The notes under the pieces were generated by a model. The model was not told where the DNA came from, did no database searches, and worked only from the letters and a program-made list of their open reading frames with translations. Positions 6,754 through 8,234 of a stretch of DNA of 8,234 bases are shown here, in pieces. The position numbers and the translations under genes were made by a program. The first letter of the stretch is position 1; each line of letters begins with the position of its first letter. This stretch comes from Planctomycetia bacterium (GTDB taxonomy: Bacteria; Planctomycetota; Phycisphaerae; Phycisphaerales; SM1A02), in contig JAACEA010000227.1 of NCBI GenBank assembly GCA_009936695.1, positions 1-8,234 on the forward strand. Reading direction: 5' to 3'.

Positions 6754-6990
6754 TCAGGCGGTCGTCGTATTTCTTCGGTAGATGCTCACGATGAGAAGAA
6801 GTGCGATCAGCCCCACCAGGCCGTTCGAACCGAACTCATTGATGAGCCCCATGAGGTTTGAGACCACGCCGTTGAAGAAGGTGACCTTGTCACCGAACGT
6901 GATCTGGGCGAGAACGCCCAGGGCGATGAACAGCACGAGAATCTCGATGAGCTCCTTTGCGAAGCTCTTGATGACGTCGAATCCCTTCAT
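6754..6990 (-). CDS. Small two-helix membrane protein of unknown function
   Basis: 78-residue protein, family not recognised. Two hydrophobic helices are visible: about 14-32 (LIEILVLFIALGVLAQITF) and about 57-71 (GLVGLIALLLIVSIY). They are separated by a Phe/Asn/Gly-rich amphipathic stretch. Lys2, Lys8 and Lys12 before helix 1 and Arg72-Arg73 after helix 2 suggest an inner-membrane hairpin with both ends in the cytoplasm. Size and topology resemble holin-like or small stress/scaffold membrane proteins, but no lysis partner is nearby. The start at 6990 is preferred over the ATG at 7059 because GGGAG lies about 10 nt upstream and the extra 23 residues look like leader sequence. Its GC content is about 55% (hand count, 6781-6990), visibly below its neighbours, partly from hydrophobic codons. 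It is convergent with the PDH operon, ends at a strong hairpin, and stands alone. Confidence 0.72.
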   Translation of the reverse strand: MKGFDVIKSFAKELIEILVLFIALGVLAQITFGDKVTFFNGVVSNLMGLINEFGSNGLVGLIALLLIVSIYRRNTTTA

Positions 6991-7090
6991 GACGCGGGTC
7001 TCCCAATCAATGGGGAAGGTGAAGAGCTCCACGACGGAGCCACTCGTTGGATCGGGCAAGGGATTCTCGGAACCTGAACAATTTGGTAAA

Positions 7091-7118
7091 CGATCGTGTC
7101 GATCGGCCGTATCGGCCG
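7091..7118. repeat. Two overlapping interrupted palindromes in the divergent gap
   Basis: CGATCG-tgt-CGATCG (7091-7105) overlaps by two bases CGGCCG-tat-CGGCCG (7104-7109 and 7113-7118). Each half-site is itself a 6-bp palindrome, so the segment is both a direct and an inverted repeat. It lies 101 nt upstream of the small membrane protein gene and 149 nt upstream of metC, beside the most AT-rich patch of the 276-bp gap (7077-7095, GAACAATTTGGTAAACGAT). An operator for either gene is possible. No known regulator site is recognised, and no convincing -10/-35 for the minus-strand gene could be fixed. Confidence 0.35.
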
Positions 7119-7251
7119 GAAAACGGGTGTGTGGATCCTGATTCGACGAGCCTGCATGCCCGGAGCGATGGCCAGCGAATCCGATGAATTCCCGGTCCGC
7201 CGGCCCCTTCGCGCGTGGGTCGCGACATCGCGTCGCCGCCCCGCGACTCGC

Positions 7252-7257
7252 TAGTCT
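7252..7257 (+). promoter_or_regulatory. Putative -10 element (TAGTCT) close upstream of metC
   Basis: TAGTCT within GCTAGTCT lies nine bases before the metC ATG at 7267. Transcription from it would give a leader of only about 0-3 nt. The bases between (CCTCCCTCC) are a pyrimidine run, not a Shine-Dalgarno. It repeats the GCTAGYCT arrangement ahead of the gamma-glutamyltransferase gene. No clear -35 is visible 16-18 bp upstream. Confidence 0.4.
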
Positions 7258-7266
7258 CCTCCCTCC

Positions 7267-8234
7267 ATGACCGATTCACCCGAAGATCACGTACCCGGCC
7301 GGAATGCAGCCGCCCGCAGCGCACTCGCCCGTACCGGCAGGCCGAAACACGGATTCGTCAATCCAGCGGTGGTTCGCGGATCCACCGTCACGTTCGAGAC
7401 GCTGGCGGAATTCGAGAATGCACTCTCGTTCGATCTTCAGAACGGACCCTACAGCTACGGCCTGCTCGACACCCCGACCGAACGCGCCCTGGCAGGATCG
7501 ATCGCTGATCTCGACGCGGCCGACGGCGCCATACTCGTCGAGAGCGGACTCGCCGCGGTCGGTGTCGCGCTGATGGCATTCGTCGGCCGAGGCGATCACC
7601 TTCTCATGGTCGACTCGTGCTACGGCCCCAGTCGGATCCTGTGCGAAGGAATCCTCGCTCGTTTCGGAGTCGAGACCACCTACTACGATCCGAGGATCGG
7701 ACAGGACGGCCGCCCGGGGATCGAGCATCTCTTCCGGGAGAACACCCGGCTGGTCTTCATGGAATCCCCCGGCTCCGTCACGTTCGAGATGCAGGACGTC
7801 CCGGCGATCTCCGCCGCCTGTCGCGATCGCGGAATCATCACCGCGATCGACAACACCTGGGCGACGCCGCTCGGATTCAGACCGATCGAACATGGGGTCG
7901 ACGTCGTCGTGCACGCCCTGACCAAGTACGTGGGCGGACACTCGGATCTCATGCTCGGCGCCCTTTGCGCACGAGACCGTTCCATCTGGGATCGCCTCAA
8001 GACCACCGCGATGGACCTCGGTCATGGCGCGAGTCCCGACGATGCCTGGCTTGCGCTTCGCGGCCTGCGGACGCTCGCGGTACGACTCGACGCGCAGGAG
8101 GAGGCGGCGCTCCGGATCGCCCGGTGGCTCCAGAGTCGTCCAGAGGTCAAAAGCCGAAGCCAAAAAGCACATCGCATCGTCAACAAGCACCGAAGTCGAG
8201 GCCAAAAGCATCGCAAGCGAAGCATCTTACCAGT
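7267..8234 (+). CDS. metC: Cystathionine beta-lyase (PLP-dependent), partial at right edge
   Basis: A fold-type I PLP enzyme of the Cys/Met metabolism family, cleaving cystathionine to homocysteine, pyruvate and ammonia in methionine synthesis. About 294 codons look authentic, roughly the first three quarters of a ~390-residue family member. Seen in order: HGFVNPAVVRGSTV, YSYGLLDTPT (62-71), ESGLAAV and GDHLLMVDSCYGP (cofactor-contacting region), ESPGSVTFEMQDVPAI, AIDNTWATP with Asp195 for the PLP ring nitrogen, and LTKYVGGHSDLM with Lys220 as the Schiff-base lysine. The beta-lyase-type sequence throughout (DDAWLALRGLRTLAVRL) argues against gamma-synthase. The usual Tyr-Gly-Arg at the cofactor phosphate is Tyr64-Gly-Leu66. 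From about 8149 the reading frame stays open but becomes Arg/Lys/His/Gln-rich and stops resembling the family, so the last codons should not be trusted. There is no Shine-Dalgarno; a TAG-type -10 is just upstream. Confidence 0.85.
   Translation, partial: MTDSPEDHVPGRNAAARSALARTGRPKHGFVNPAVVRGSTVTFETLAEFENALSFDLQNGPYSYGLLDTPTERALAGSIADLDAADGAILVESGLAAVGVALMAFVGRGDHLLMVDSCYGPSRILCEGILARFGVETTYYDPRIGQDGRPGIEHLFRENTRLVFMESPGSVTFEMQDVPAISAACRDRGIITAIDNTWATPLGFRPIEHGVDVVVHALTKYVGGHSDLMLGALCARDRSIWDRLKTTAMDLGHGASPDDAWLALRGLRTLAVRLDAQEEAALRIARWLQSRPEVKSRSQKAHRIVNKHRSRGQKHRKRSILP
8149..8234. other. Anomalous terminal segment, probable contig-end chimera
   Basis: GC falls to about 50% (43 of 86 by hand count), well below the GC-rich sequence before it. 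The metC frame here reads as a basic, low-complexity peptide where the family expects a hydrophobic VLHP-type continuation. The +1 frame reads SKAEAKKHIAS and onwards, smoother but also not metC-like. An imperfect direct repeat is present: GCCAAAAAGCACATCGCA (8159-8176) and GCCAAAAGCATCGCA (8201-8215). This looks like foreign sequence joined at about 8146-8155 in assembly; a real insertion or rearrangement cannot be excluded. Confidence 0.5.

Noticed and set aside
6991..7059. Alternative upstream ATG for the small membrane protein (23 extra residues)
   Set aside because: The internal ATG at 6990 has a GGGAG at good spacing, and the extra residues look non-coding; not fully excluded.
1..8234. 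tRNA, rRNA, CRISPR arrays, insertion sequences or toxin-antitoxin pairs
   Set aside because: No cloverleaf-like segments, regular spaced repeats, transposase motifs, terminal inverted repeats or target duplications were seen on reading both strands.

Overview
The window is GC-rich, gene-dense bacterial chromosome from an unidentified organism. CGA and other NCG/NCC codons are common. Shine-Dalgarno sequences are weak or missing at several starts, and some genes seem to begin almost at a TAG-type -10 box. That style, with a Bacillus-like split pyruvate dehydrogenase, would suit a marine planctomycete (Phycisphaerae-like), but this is a low-confidence inference with no RNA marker behind it. The end of the window looks like a contig end, which suggests a draft or metagenomic assembly.

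Layout. On the minus strand at the left edge are the first 40 codons of a family 2 glycosyltransferase (1-122), preceded in transcription order by a lipoprotein glycerophosphodiester phosphodiesterase (185-1054). Diverging from it across 63 bp is a cytoplasmic YwrD-type member of the gamma-glutamyltransferase family (1118-2743). A 333-bp gap follows, with a -10-like TAGAAT and a leader of about 190 nt holding four consecutive hairpins. Next is the pyruvate dehydrogenase operon: E1 alpha (3077-4195), E1 beta (4266-5234) and dihydrolipoamide acetyltransferase E2 (5291-6661). A strong hairpin (6694-6726) separates the operon from a convergent 78-residue membrane protein of unknown function (6754-6990, minus). 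After a 276-bp divergent gap with nested palindromes comes a cystathionine beta-lyase (metC) that runs off the right edge. Its last ~86 nt do not look like metC and may be an assembly chimera.

How the genes fit together. The three PDH subunits build the E1-E2 core that converts pyruvate to acetyl-CoA. The E3 (lipoamide dehydrogenase) gene is not adjacent and must lie elsewhere. The other genes (phosphodiester hydrolysis, gamma-glutamyl-type hydrolysis, methionine biosynthesis) are ordinary housekeeping or scavenging functions with no clear link to PDH.

No mobile element, CRISPR array, rRNA or tRNA was seen, and no multi-gene novel system. The points most worth checking are the structured PDH leader, the recurrent TAG-type promoter close to ATG, the altered substrate pocket of the gamma-glutamyltransferase homologue, and the anomalous right end.
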